Shown here: positions 35,983-44,579 of the stretch, one piece after another
Layout: each line of letters opens with the position of its first letter
Numbering within the stretch: the stretch's first letter is position 1
Assembly: GCF_963678185.1 (NCBI RefSeq)
Contig: NZ_OY782757.1
Coordinates: 1-64,000 of the forward strand
Direction: 5' to 3'
Source: an uncultured Tolumonas sp.
GTDB lineage: Bacteria; Pseudomonadota; Gammaproteobacteria; Enterobacterales; Aeromonadaceae
Length of the DNA: 64,000 bases
Notes under the pieces: generated by a model
The model's input: only the letters and a program-made list of their open reading frames with translations
What the model was told of the DNA's origin: nothing
The model's database searches: none
Translations under genes and position numbers: made by a program

Positions 35983-36905
35983 AAGGCCTCCAAATAGGCT
36001 CTGTGGATGCTTTGTCCAATGGCACCAATGTCATTCAGGAATCGGGTCAGATATTGATGAACACCTTCCGCGAAGACTTCTTCAATTTTGCCAAACCGTA
36101 AGTTGGCGTTGAGCACTGTTGTTAGTCGACGCGGTTCATGGCCGGCATTACCTTCGATAAGTGCTAATAATTGCTCAACTTCTTCAAGGCTGGCGCGCAG
36201 CGAACGTGGTACTTCATTGCGTAAGATCAGCAGCTCTGCGACCGATTGGCGTGATAAGCCTTTATACAGCGTCTGATGTGATTCATATGCGCCGACGGAG
36301 CGCAGTAACGCGTTCCAGCGATAAAACTCGCGCACGCTGTCTTCGTCTTCCTGAATAACCTGATATTTCACATCCAGAATACGAGCGGTATTGTCCGCAC
36401 GTTCAATGAATGTACCGAGACGGATAAACCACAGCACATCACCGCGCATGATGGTGCCGAACGTGGCACCACGGAACAGGTGAGAGCGCTCTTTTACCCA
36501 ATCGAGGAAGGCCTGTGCACTGCTATGGTTGATCCCTTTTTTACGTAAGGTTTTAATTTCCAGCCAGGTTGCATTGATGCTTTCCCATACTTCAGAGGGA
36601 ATTTTGCCGCGCACGGAATGTGCGTTATCACGAGCCATGCGGATGCAGCTAAAAATGCTACTTGGGTTCTCTTCATCCAGCCCAAAAAACGCCAGCAAAT
36701 TATCCATGCTGACATTTTTGTAGCGCGCCATGAACGGTTCATGGGTGCCTGTGATAGTAAGTGGGGCAATCAATTCACTGTTGTCAGCATCAATCAGCGG
36801 CATCAGCGACATGGTTTGCGTGACATCCAGCATACGCGCTGTGTTTTCGGCGCGTTCCAGAAAACGGGCCATCCAATAAAGTTCACTTGCGGTACGACTC
36901 AGCAT
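35979..36905 (-). CDS. Alpha-E domain protein of the Anbu cluster
   Basis: This 308-residue protein is an all-helical alpha-E (DUF403) protein. It begins MLSRTASELYWMARFLERAENTAR, and the repeated IRLGTFIERADNTARILDV is typical. Alpha-E proteins always accompany circularly permuted ATP-grasp proteins and are thought to help build a peptide or modify a substrate; the reaction is not known. The start overlaps the ATP-grasp stop by seven bases and the stop overlaps the transglutaminase start by four. Confidence 0.92.
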   Translation of the reverse strand: MLSRTASELYWMARFLERAENTARMLDVTQTMSLMPLIDADNSELIAPLTITGTHEPFMARYKNVSMDNLLAFFGLDEENPSSIFSCIRMARDNAHSVRGKIPSEVWESINATWLEIKTLRKKGINHSSAQAFLDWVKERSHLFRGATFGTIMRGDVLWFIRLGTFIERADNTARILDVKYQVIQEDEDSVREFYRWNALLRSVGAYESHQTLYKGLSRQSVAELLILRNEVPRSLRASLEEVEQLLALIEGNAGHEPRRLTTVLNANLRFGKIEEVFAEGVHQYLTRFLNDIGAIGQSIHRAYLEAL

Positions 36906-38335
36906 AAGTTGTCCTCCATAACCCAGGTATCTTTTGTGCCACCACCCTGAGAGGAGTTCACAACCAGCGAGCCTTCGGTGAGCGCAACGCGCGTTAAACC
37001 ACCAGGGACCAGCCGGATTTCTTTACCACTTAAGACAAATGGGCGTAAATCAATGTGACGTGGTGCCACTCCAGACTCAACAAACGTCGGGCAAGTAGAG
37101 AGCGAAAGGGTCGGTTGCGCAATATAGTTATCGGGGCGCGCTTTTAATAATTCGCGGAATTTGGCAATTTCTGCTTTGCTGGCACAGGGGCCTATCAACA
37201 TGCCATAACCACCGGCACCATGAACCTCTTTCACCACCAGTTCATCTAAATGTTCCAGCACATAACGCAGATCGTCTTGCTCACGGCATTGCCACGTCGG
37301 CACGTTGTGCAAGATTGGCTCTTCATCCAGATAGAATTTGATCATGTTCGGAACATACGGGTAGATCGATTTATCATCGGCGACACCAGTACCAATCGCA
37401 TTGGCTAATACCACGCCACCAGAGCGATAAGCCGACAACAAACCCGGCACCCCGATCAATGACGTCGGGTTAAACGCCAGTGGATCGAGAAACGCATCAT
37501 CAATGCGGCGATAAATAACATCCACTCGCTGTGGACCGGTGGTGGTGCGCATAAACACTTTGCCATCACGCACCATCAGATCGGCGCTTTCAACCAGCTC
37601 GACACCCATCTGTTGCGCTAAGAAGCTGTGTTCGAAATAAGCACTATTGAAGCGACCCGGCGTCATGACCACCACGTTAGGGTTATCGACCGGGCTACTT
37701 TCACGTAATGTTTGCAGCAATAACGCAGGATAACGTTCTACCGGTGCAATCCGTTGCTGGCGGAACAATTCAGGGAATAGCCGCATCATCATCTTGCGGT
37801 TTTCCAGCATGTAAGAGACACCAGATGGCGTACGCAGGTTATCTTCCAGCACGTAATAACTGCCATCATGGTTGCGGATCATGTCCACGCCGGTGATGTG
37901 TGCATAGGTGTTGCGGTGCAGATCAACGCCTTGCATGCAGGGCTGATATTGCGCGTTAGCCAGCACTTGTGCCGCAGGAATAACGCCGGCTTTCAAGATG
38001 TGCTGTTCGTGATAGATGTCATGTAAGAATGCATTCAGCGCGGTAACGCGTTGGCGAATGCCTTTATCGAGCTGCTGCCATTCGCTGGCAGGAATGATGC
38101 GAGGGATATTATCGAAAGGGATAAGTCGTTCTGCGCCGTCTTCTTCACCGTAAACGTTGAACGTGATGCCAACTCGGTGGAACAGCAGATTTGCTTCTTC
38201 TTGTTTCTGTTTAATCGTTTTTTCGTCAGTTCGGGTCAGCCATTGCCAGTAGGTATCGTAATGGCTTCGGCATTGTCCGTCAGGTTGTAACATTTCATCG
38301 TATAACCCGGGACCCGGTAGGTGGACTTTCAGCAT
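36899..38335 (-). CDS. Circularly permuted ATP-grasp protein of the Anbu cluster
   Basis: This 478-residue protein is a circularly permuted ATP-grasp (DUF404/DUF407) enzyme. Recognisable parts are YDEMLQPDGQCRSHY, YVLEDNLRTPSGVSYMLENR, VVKEVHGAGGYGMLIGP and the C-terminal SSQGGGTKDTWV. ATP-grasp enzymes activate carboxylates as acyl phosphates for ligation to amines, which suggests a peptide-bond- or amide-forming step. GAGGAG lies six bases before the ATG at 38335, so I prefer that start to the 16-codon-longer frame. It is the first gene of the cluster. The promoter should lie in the 320-base gap upstream. Confidence 0.93.
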   Translation of the reverse strand: MLKVHLPGPGLYDEMLQPDGQCRSHYDTYWQWLTRTDEKTIKQKQEEANLLFHRVGITFNVYGEEDGAERLIPFDNIPRIIPASEWQQLDKGIRQRVTALNAFLHDIYHEQHILKAGVIPAAQVLANAQYQPCMQGVDLHRNTYAHITGVDMIRNHDGSYYVLEDNLRTPSGVSYMLENRKMMMRLFPELFRQQRIAPVERYPALLLQTLRESSPVDNPNVVVMTPGRFNSAYFEHSFLAQQMGVELVESADLMVRDGKVFMRTTTGPQRVDVIYRRIDDAFLDPLAFNPTSLIGVPGLLSAYRSGGVVLANAIGTGVADDKSIYPYVPNMIKFYLDEEPILHNVPTWQCREQDDLRYVLEHLDELVVKEVHGAGGYGMLIGPCASKAEIAKFRELLKARPDNYIAQPTLSLSTCPTFVESGVAPRHIDLRPFVLSGKEIRLVPGGLTRVALTEGSLVVNSSQGGGTKDTWVMEDNLC

Positions 38336-38657
38336 AACTGTCTCCTCGGGACTTCCTTGTAATTTAACTAACGCAAGGGTCATGCCAGAGCAGCTTGAAT
38401 CTCAAATTTAAGGTAAATATCGGTTACATCTTTATAAATCACTAAGATATATGCTTGTTTTGCCGGTGCGTATAAATGCCTGCACGGTTATGGGGCTTAC
38501 TAAAGGCGGGGTTTGCCCGTTATTGGTGGGGTAGTAGGCAAGTATCGTGGGGAACAGAATATAGCGTGATGTGTAAAGGTGAAACTGATGCACCAATTCA
38601 GATATTTTCACCGATATAAAAAAGGGAGCTTAATGCTCCCTTTTTTATTAAATCGAC
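38336..38657. other. Intergenic gap upstream of the Anbu cluster
   Basis: This 322-base gap has no gene-like frame. It holds the purC terminator at its distal end and presumably the minus-strand promoter of the Anbu cluster. Its first half is A+T-rich, but no single promoter stands out. Confidence 0.6.
38617..38648. terminator. Terminator of purC
   Basis: GGGAGC at 38624-38629 pairs with GCTCCC at 38635-38640 around TTAAT, flanked by AAAAAA and TTTTTT. It should stop purC transcripts before they enter the Anbu cluster. Confidence 0.88.
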
Positions 38658-39764
38658 TTATTCAGCAATCAGTTGATACTGTTTGCGCAGAATATCGATG
38701 ATTTCCTGTTTCGGATTTTCGCTCAGAGGCAGCTTCTGGCCGATGATCTTTTCCGCGATACCAACATAAGTGCGGGAAATATCCATCATAACGACTTCTG
38801 GCAACTTGTTGTCGCGGGCCAGTGCGGCGCGTTCAGGCATACGGTCTTTATTGAGCAGAATATCCGGATCAGGGAAGTGGTTTAGCAACCACTGACGGAA
38901 ACCTTCTTTCGATTGCTCGATGATTTTACCTTCACGGTAAGCAGCACCATCCCAAATACGGGAGCTATCTGGAGTGCCAACTTCATCCATATAGATCAGT
39001 TTGTCGTTGCCGGCCGCATCTTTGACGTAACCAAATTCAAATTTAGTATCAACAAAGACTTCATCCAGTGCGGCTAAGGCGTCACTAATTACGTTAAAGC
39101 CTTCTTTCAGTAATTTTTCATACTGATCGATATCGGCAATACTTAAGAAATTGAAGGCTTTATAATGACGTTCCAGATCGGCGCGGGAAACGTTAACGTC
39201 ATCCGCTTCAGGTACACCTTCCAAGCCACGCATAATACCTTTAGTGGATGGGGTGATCAGTGTTTCTGGCAGTTTTTGCTCTTTCTGCAGCCCTTCTGGC
39301 AGGGTAATGCCACAGAATTCACGTTCGCCTTTGCTATATGCACGCCACATAGAGCCAGTGATGTACTGACGGGCAATGGCTTCAACCATTACCGGACGTG
39401 CTTTTTGCACGATCCAAACAAACGGATGTGGAATATCCAGAATGTGGCTGTCAGCCAAACCTTTTTGTTTGAACAACTTGAACCAGTGATTAGAAATGGC
39501 GTTTAGCGCAGCACCTTTACCTGGCACACCGTTTAAGCCGTCTTCACCTTGCCAAATGCAATCGAAAGCAGAGATACGATCACTGATCACCATGATGGCC
39601 AGCGGCGCATCAGCAGGCACATCGTAACCTTTTTCACGGATCAAACGGGCACTGTCTTCAGCTGTAAGCCAGTACACGCTACGTACTTTACCGGAGTGAA
39701 CGGGCTTATCAGTGCGAATTGGTAAATCGTCGTTTACCGCAAGAACTTTATCTGCAAGGCTCAT
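38658..39764 (-). CDS. purC: SAICAR synthetase (long form)
   Basis: PurC ligates aspartate to CAIR using ATP, giving SAICAR in purine synthesis. This 368-residue protein is the long form found in Vibrio, Shewanella and Aeromonas rather than the 237-residue E. coli form. Recognisable parts are [45 protein letters not shown] and [18 protein letters not shown] lies seven bases before the ATG at 39764; the 19 extra upstream codons are not supported. A candidate promoter and a weak PurR-like sequence lie upstream. Confidence 0.95.
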   Translation of the reverse strand: MSLADKVLAVNDDLPIRTDKPVHSGKVRSVYWLTAEDSARLIREKGYDVPADAPLAIMVISDRISAFDCIWQGEDGLNGVPGKGAALNAISNHWFKLFKQKGLADSHILDIPHPFVWIVQKARPVMVEAIARQYITGSMWRAYSKGEREFCGITLPEGLQKEQKLPETLITPSTKGIMRGLEGVPEADDVNVSRADLERHYKAFNFLSIADIDQYEKLLKEGFNVISDALAALDEVFVDTKFEFGYVKDAAGNDKLIYMDEVGTPDSSRIWDGAAYREGKIIEQSKEGFRQWLLNHFPDPDILLNKDRMPERAALARDNKLPEVVMMDISRTYVGIAEKIIGQKLPLSENPKQEIIDILRKQYQLIAE

Positions 39765-40066
39765 AGAGTTCCTTTCTATAGATATAGGCTGATGGGAAGG
39801 GCTGAATTGTAGCAGAATCACTTCGATGCAACACTATTCACAACGTTTTCCTTTCTTTTTGATAACAAAAAAAGAGAGCTGTTCGATGCTTTTAGTAGGG
39901 AAATAATTGAAATATCAGCGAGATATTTATCACAAACTGACCGTTGTTCTCATTTTTAGACATCCCCAATAGCTACAGATGAAACAATCATAATATTATT
40001 GTGAAAAAGCATACTGCTGCATTGGTTCAGCTAACTTATTGATGTATTGAATATTAAGGGGATGTT
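39765..40066. other. Intergenic region between purC and the first paralogue
   Basis: This 302-base divergent region carries the purC promoter candidate and a weak PurR-like half-site, and presumably the plus-strand promoter for the downstream gene pair. No convincing gene is present. Confidence 0.6.
39806..39853 (-). promoter_or_regulatory. Candidate purC promoter with PurR-like sequence
   Basis: On the minus strand TACAAT (39811-39806) is preceded 16 bases upstream by TGTTGC. AGGAAAACGTTGTGAA (39853-39838) shares the AAACGTT core and 7 of the 11 fixed bases of the PurR operator but lacks the second arm. Treat as a candidate only. Confidence 0.3.
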
Positions 40067-40558
40067 GTGAGTAGTATAAAGCAGGCATATGAAGCGCTAT
40101 TAGTGGAACGAGTCTGGGATAAAGATATTCAAATCAGTTTTTTTCTTGAATATCTTGATGAATATAAACTCGCTGATCATTTCTTGTCCTATTTAGGCTT
40201 AAAACCGATTGCGACACCAAGCGTAGTTATTTCCTCTAAAGAGTATTCGACTGAGCAACTTATTGAAATAATCGTTAAAAATGAACGCATTTCAGAGATT
40301 ATCAAAGAAAACTCGTTAGTGACTAAAGATGAAAGTCCGTGGACTACACCGACTATTGCTAAATGTGTCAGAGAATCACTTTCTGTCGCATTAGAGCCAG
40401 AAGATGAGCGGTTAGAAAAGGAGTTGTTGGCTTATTTTAACTTACGTCATGCCTCTTTTATTCAACCATCGCAAAAAAAGAAAACGGCGAAATCTCAGTC
40501 ATCAAGTGGTGATACGTATTTTGACCATATCTTTACTCGCTATGCCAATTTTGGTTAA
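40067..40558 (+). CDS. Unknown protein, first of a tandem paralogous pair
   Basis: I do not recognise this family. The 163-residue cytoplasmic protein aligns without gaps over about 135 residues with the product of the gene at 40763. Shared landmarks are W-DK-IQ near residue 17, FLEYxxEYKLxxHFLSYL, IISSKxYxxEQLIE, IIKENxLVT and LLxYFNxxH. The body looks mostly helical and has no signal peptide, membrane segment or obvious catalytic motif. A basic Lys/Ser-rich stretch (about 137-147) is followed by a tail unlike the paralogue. The start is GTG at 40067 with AGGGGATG upstream. Confidence 0.75.
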   Translation: MSSIKQAYEALLVERVWDKDIQISFFLEYLDEYKLADHFLSYLGLKPIATPSVVISSKEYSTEQLIEIIVKNERISEIIKENSLVTKDESPWTTPTIAKCVRESLSVALEPEDERLEKELLAYFNLRHASFIQPSQKKKTAKSQSSSGDTYFDHIFTRYANFG

Positions 40559-40613
40559 TCAACCGAAATGCCATTAACCAGCAGGCTATCTCATTAGCCG
40601 TTGGTTCTGCTCT

Positions 40614-40645
40614 AAAAAATGGCAGGAATAGCGAATTCCTGCTTT
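40614..40645. terminator. Hairpin between the two paralogues
   Basis: GCAGGAAT at 40622-40629 pairs with ATTCCTGC at 40635-40642 around AGCGA. It is followed by only TTTAA on the plus strand but by ATTTTTTA on the minus strand, so it may end transcripts in either direction. Confidence 0.5.
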
Positions 40646-40762
40646 AAGCATTTCTTTCACCAAAAGCGTGCGCTCCGGCACTGGATTTGCATTTAACTTT
40701 CTTAGTCGTTCATTGAGACCAATGAAGGTGTTTTTAATGCGCAAAAGAGGGGAGTGATGCAC

Positions 40763-41233
40763 ATGAACGGAGCAAAACAGCAATACGACGAGTTAGTTTC
40801 AGCCCGTTTGTGGGATAAAGAGACGCAAATCAATCACTTCCTTGAATATGCTGAAGAATATAAATTATCCGCCCATTTTTTGTCTTATCTGGCGTTGAAA
40901 GCTTCGGCAATGGCTGATCCGATTATTTCTTCAAAAAATTATACACCCGAGCAACTCATTGAAATGCTCAGTCAAAGCGAACGAGTTTCAACAGTAATAA
41001 AAGAAAATGCGCTGGTGACTCAGGTTGTCGACCCTTGGTTGGCGCCACGTATGATTGAATGTATTGCCAGCTGTATTTCTGTGGCTGTTGACCCTGACGA
41101 TAAACAATTAGTTCAGGAACTGTTGACGTATTTTAATGTGAAACATTCATTTTTAATTCGCTCGATGCATAAATCATCAAGTGTGGAATCGGATGTGGTA
41201 TCGGATAAATACCGGTTTGGGGCAAGAGGGTAA
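40763..41233 (+). CDS. Unknown protein, second of a tandem paralogous pair
   Basis: This 156-residue protein is a clear paralogue of the preceding gene; roughly half the positions look identical by eye across the first 135 residues. I chose the ATG at 40763 because GGGGAG lies eight bases upstream and the N terminus MNGAKQQYDEL then aligns exactly with MSSIKQAYEAL. In-frame GTG and ATG codons at 40754 and 40757 are too close to that site. No domain is recognised. The last 20 residues diverge from the paralogue. The gap of 204 bases and a hairpin suggest separate expression. Confidence 0.75.
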   Translation: MNGAKQQYDELVSARLWDKETQINHFLEYAEEYKLSAHFLSYLALKASAMADPIISSKNYTPEQLIEMLSQSERVSTVIKENALVTQVVDPWLAPRMIECIASCISVAVDPDDKQLVQELLTYFNVKHSFLIRSMHKSSSVESDVVSDKYRFGARG

Positions 41234-41355
41234 CCGGATCATTCGCTATCTGTATTGAGATCATATTCGTTTGAGATAACCACCTTATGTTCACATGATC
41301 CGTTCGCATTCCGCTGAACTGAATCCTGGTTCATATAAACTAGGAGATTAGTTTG

Positions 41356-42009
41356 ATGAGTAACCAACAATGGAAAGCGAAATGGAAGCGTGATGATATT
41401 GCGTTTCATCAGTCAAAAATTAACCCGCTGTTACCGCAATTCTGGCCAACACTCGGCTTAGCTGTCGGCGATACCGTGCTGGTTCCTTTGTGTGGCAAAA
41501 GTTTGGATATGGATTGGTTGTTGGATGCCGGTTATAAAGTTTTTGGTATTGAGCTCAGTAATATTGCCATACAGGCTTTTTTTGCCGGACGCGGCTTAAT
41601 CCCTAACCGGCAACGTCATGGCCGTTTTATCCGTTGGTCACATAGTAATGTGGAAATATGGTGTGGCGATCTGTTTGATTTATGTGCCGCTGATTTAGGC
41701 GAGATTAGTGCTCTTTACGATTGTGCAGCACTGACTGCGTTGCCCGAAGAGACTCGTCGCCACTATGTTCGCCATTTAGGCGAACTATTACCTTTAGCCA
41801 GTCAGATCTTATTACTGACAACAGAATCAGCTGATGACATGACGTCGATATTACCATTGGTGATAGACAGTGAAGTAGAGAGCCTTTATGCGTCTCGTTA
41901 TAACATTGAATTATTGCATGGTAAGCAATGTATGAAGATCGATCCGGAATATCCGCATGAACCAGCCAGAATGCTGGAAGAGAAAGTTTATAGAATGCGA
42001 GCACATTAA
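41356..42009 (+). CDS. tpm: Thiopurine S-methyltransferase family protein
   Basis: This 217-residue SAM-dependent methyltransferase matches bacterial TPMT: W-A-K-WKRDDIAFHQSKINPLL, then LVPLCGKSLDMDWLLDAGYKVFGIELS (SAM-binding motif I), then YDCAALTALPEE. In bacteria the enzyme methylates thiopurines and selenium or tellurium compounds, possibly for metalloid resistance. AGGAG lies nine bases before the ATG at 41356; a TTG one codon upstream is possible. It ends at a terminator and is convergent with cvfB. Confidence 0.92.
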   Translation: MSNQQWKAKWKRDDIAFHQSKINPLLPQFWPTLGLAVGDTVLVPLCGKSLDMDWLLDAGYKVFGIELSNIAIQAFFAGRGLIPNRQRHGRFIRWSHSNVEIWCGDLFDLCAADLGEISALYDCAALTALPEETRRHYVRHLGELLPLASQILLLTTESADDMTSILPLVIDSEVESLYASRYNIELLHGKQCMKIDPEYPHEPARMLEEKVYRMRAH

Positions 42010-42038
42010 GCCCAAACAGATCGTCTGGGCTTTTTTAT
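42008..42038 (+). terminator. Terminator after tpm
   Basis: AAGCCCA and TGGGCTT form the stem around a 13-base loop, followed by TTTTT. Confidence 0.75.
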
Positions 42039-42054
42039 AGCGTCAAATTAGCAA

Positions 42055-42882
42055 TTAAACTAGGCGAATACCGTCATTTTCAATGGTGATCAGCCCTTGC
42101 TTAAACAGACCGCCAATGGCTTTCTTAAACGTGCCTTTGCTCATGCTGAACTGAGAGTAGATCAGCTCGGGTGAACTCTTGTCTCCCACAGGCAGAAAAC
42201 CACCTTGTTTTTGCAGGCGAGCCAGAATTTTTTCACCTGCTTCATCTTTACGTGCCAAACCCGGTTTATTCAGCGTGACATCGAGTTTGCCATCTTCATG
42301 AATTTTCTTGATATAACCTTTGGTGCGTTGGCCAATTTTAATGGCTGTGAAAATTTCGTTATAGAAAATCAGGCCCCAGAATTTTTTATTCACGATCACT
42401 TTATAGCCGAGATCGGTCTGTTCGCAGATCAGTAGATCGACCTCTTCCCACGGTTCATAAAGTGGCATTTCGATGCTTAAGTAATGATCGAGGCGGCTGG
42501 TGGCGGTAGGGCGGCTTTCGCGATCGAGATAAACATAGACGACGTAGGTGTGACCGGTTTGCATTGGTTTGGCTTGTTCATTGGCTGGCACAAACAGATC
42601 TTTCTTTAAACCCCAATCGAGGAAAGCACCAATACGGCTGGCGGAAATTACTTTCATGCCCGCAAATTCGCCAACTTGCGCGAGAGGTTTATCAACACTG
42701 ATAACCAGTTCGCTGTCACCATCGAGATAGGGGAACACGGCCAGTGTACTGCCTTCTTTAATAGCTTCTGGCAGCTGACTTTGTGGCACAAACACATGAC
42801 CTAAATCATCTGCATCCAACCAGGCGCCTTTTTCATCGAGTTTAATAATAGGAAGGGAATTCATGCGGCCAAGTTGGATCAT
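42055..42882 (-). CDS. cvfB: CvfB/YitL-like S1 RNA-binding protein
   Basis: This 275-residue protein has tandem S1-like OB folds and a C-terminal winged helix (SPELIYSQFSMSKGTFKKAIGGLFKQGLI), the architecture of Staphylococcus aureus CvfB. The segment MKVISASRIGAFLDWGLKKDLFVP is the first clear S1 motif, and TKGYIKKIHEDGKLDVTL the second. Family members bind RNA and influence virulence and translation-related regulation; the role here is unknown. It is divergent from galR, with a GalR-like operator between the two. Confidence 0.88.
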   Translation of the reverse strand: MIQLGRMNSLPIIKLDEKGAWLDADDLGHVFVPQSQLPEAIKEGSTLAVFPYLDGDSELVISVDKPLAQVGEFAGMKVISASRIGAFLDWGLKKDLFVPANEQAKPMQTGHTYVVYVYLDRESRPTATSRLDHYLSIEMPLYEPWEEVDLLICEQTDLGYKVIVNKKFWGLIFYNEIFTAIKIGQRTKGYIKKIHEDGKLDVTLNKPGLARKDEAGEKILARLQKQGGFLPVGDKSSPELIYSQFSMSKGTFKKAIGGLFKQGLITIENDGIRLV

Positions 42883-43207
42883 AGTGCGGTTCTCTTAGAC
42901 AAAATTACGTAACAAATAGATAGGAATGATATCACTTCAAAACCGGTGTCGGGGATTTTTACCAAAGAAGATACAGATAGATAGTGTAATCGATTACATT
43001 GTTGCTTGTGGTTTGTCGTGCTTATTTTGTTTTTGCAGCCATTTCCTTGGTAAAAATTAATGTAAAAACAGCGCTCACTGAGCGTTTTAGTAAGAAAAAC
43101 AGCCAAAACGATAGCTTTGTTATCGTGAAACGGGAAAATAGCCGCATGAATAAAGGCAGTATGTCTGCCTGAATTAATTAATAGCTTGCTGGTGGAGAAA
43201 AACCAAT
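42883..43207. other. cvfB-galR divergent intergenic region
   Basis: This 325-base region contains the GalR-like palindrome at 42984 and a small CGCTC-ACT-GAGCG hairpin near 43072-43084. I see no gene in it. Confidence 0.6.
42984..42999. promoter_or_regulatory. GalR-like operator upstream of galR
   Basis: GTGTAATCGATTACAT matches the GalR/GalS consensus GTGNAANCGNTTNCAC except at the last base, and its centre TGTAATCGATTACA is a perfect palindrome. It lies about 210 bases before galR, consistent with autoregulation, and may also affect divergent cvfB. Confidence 0.75.
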
Positions 43208-44215
43208 ATGGCGACCATCAAAGATGTTGCTCGTCTGGCAGGGGTGTCGGTGGCAACCGTCTCCCGTGTTTTAAATAGTTCACCGAAAACGAGCCCTGAA
43301 TCGCGGGACGCAGTGAAAAAAGCCATGGATGAGCTGAAATATCATCCGAATGCCAATGCTCGTGCGCTCTCTCATCAGGGTAATGAGACGCTGGGGATCG
43401 TGGTGGGTGATGTGTCATCGCCTTTTTTTGGCATTATGGTCAAAGCGGTTGATCAGGTTGCGTATGCCACCGGTAATTTTTTGCTGGTGGGGAACAGCTA
43501 TCATGACGCCAAGCGTGAACGTAAAGCTATCGAGCAGCTTCTGCGCCATCAATGCGCAGGTATTGTTGTGCATGCCATGATGCTCTCAGACGAAGAGTTG
43601 CAGCACTTTATGGCGCACGTGCCGGGTATGGTGATGATCAATCGGACCGTGCCGGGTTATGAATCGCGCTGCATCAATTTAGATAATCGATTTGGTGCTG
43701 AATTGGCAACAAATCACCTTATTCAACAAGGGCATAGGTCGATTGCCTATCTATCATCATCGTATCAAATTGCCGATGCATTTGAACGTCAACAGGGTTA
43801 TATCGATGCGTTAACGCAGCACGGTATTCCGGTTGATGAGCGGCTCATCATTCAAGGTTCACCCGATGAAATTGGTGGTGAGCGCGCCGTTGTTGAGTTG
43901 TTAAGTCAAGGTCGAAAGGTGACGGGCATTGTCTGTTACAACGACCCGATGGCGGCTGGTGCATTATCAGCGTTGACAGATAATGGCATTAAAATTCCGA
44001 CACAAATATCGGTTATCGGCTTTGATGACGTGTTAATTGCCAATTATTTACAGCCCCATCTCACCACCATTCGCTATCCGGTGATTGATATGGCTACGCA
44101 AGCAGCTCGGTTAGCGATTGCATTGGCACACGGTGAACCCGCGCCGGATGTGACCAATTTGTTTATACCCACGTTAGTCCGCCGTTACTCAGTGACCCCG
44201 GTCATTCCTGCCTAA
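43208..44215 (+). CDS. galR: GalR/LacI-family repressor of galactoside genes
   Basis: This 335-residue protein is very similar to E. coli GalR from the first residue. The helix-turn-helix is MATIKDVARLAGVSVATVSR, followed by the hinge helix NANARALSHQ and the periplasmic-binding-protein-like inducer domain (LGIVVGDVSSPFFGIMVKA, ISVIGFDDVLIANYL, PTLVRRYSV). It should bind D-galactose or a related sugar and release its operators. Three GalR-like operators flank this gene, the ABC importer operon and the alpha-galactosidase. AGAAAAACC precedes the ATG, a weak ribosome-binding site. Confidence 0.93.
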   Translation: MATIKDVARLAGVSVATVSRVLNSSPKTSPESRDAVKKAMDELKYHPNANARALSHQGNETLGIVVGDVSSPFFGIMVKAVDQVAYATGNFLLVGNSYHDAKRERKAIEQLLRHQCAGIVVHAMMLSDEELQHFMAHVPGMVMINRTVPGYESRCINLDNRFGAELATNHLIQQGHRSIAYLSSSYQIADAFERQQGYIDALTQHGIPVDERLIIQGSPDEIGGERAVVELLSQGRKVTGIVCYNDPMAAGALSALTDNGIKIPTQISVIGFDDVLIANYLQPHLTTIRYPVIDMATQAARLAIALAHGEPAPDVTNLFIPTLVRRYSVTPVIPA

Positions 44216-44259
44216 AATTTACTTATCATTACATCGGTTAATGTCGTGTGGTTTGGAAA

Positions 44260-44300
44260 CGATGCCATGTAGAAAATAGGCTTATTTCTACATGGCATCG
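44260..44300. repeat. 16-bp perfect inverted repeat after galR
   Basis: CGATGCCATGTAGAAA at 44260-44275 is exactly complementary to 44285-44300, with a nine-base loop. It lies 44 bases after the galR stop. It is followed by ATGTTTCAAC rather than a T-tract, so it is an unusual terminator or another kind of structured element. Confidence 0.85.
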
Positions 44301-44434
44301 ATGTTTCAACCGCTTTAACCGCCTCTCATATTGATATACATCACGTTTGCGGACTTGTTTTGCCGCTGAATTTGATGATTGTCACGTTTCGAATCAAGGT
44401 CGATATCTATTCCACATGATACCTCGTTAGGATT

Positions 44435-44450
44435 GGGTAATCGTTTACAC
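44435..44450. promoter_or_regulatory. GalR-like operator before the ABC importer operon
   Basis: GGGTAATCGTTTACAC matches the GalR consensus at all fixed positions but the second. A partial second site, GTGTAAACAGGTTCAG, begins at 44458. Confidence 0.75.
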
Positions 44451-44579
44451 GGAGGTGGTGTAAACAGGTTCAGCGGCCATTGCTGTGGATATTAGTTGGC
44501 GCGGTGTCAGTGTCGCTGAGTGACTTTAAGTATCTGTTGAGTTTGCTTCAAACCGGAAGCGTTCATGGAGAACATCACT

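Larger units (their letters stand above)
44216..44579. other. Intergenic region with stem-loop and operators
   Basis: This 364-base gap between galR and the ABC importer operon holds a long perfect inverted repeat near its start and a GalR-like operator near its centre. The importer promoter must lie between about 44400 and 44560. Confidence 0.7.

Noticed and set aside
39838-39853. Strong PurR operator upstream of purC
   Set aside because: Only one arm resembles the consensus (7 of 11 fixed bases), so it is listed as a weak candidate rather than a supported site.
42879-43106. 75-codon minus-strand frame between cvfB and galR
   Set aside because: It spans the GalR-like operator and promoter region, has unlikely protein composition and no ribosome-binding site.
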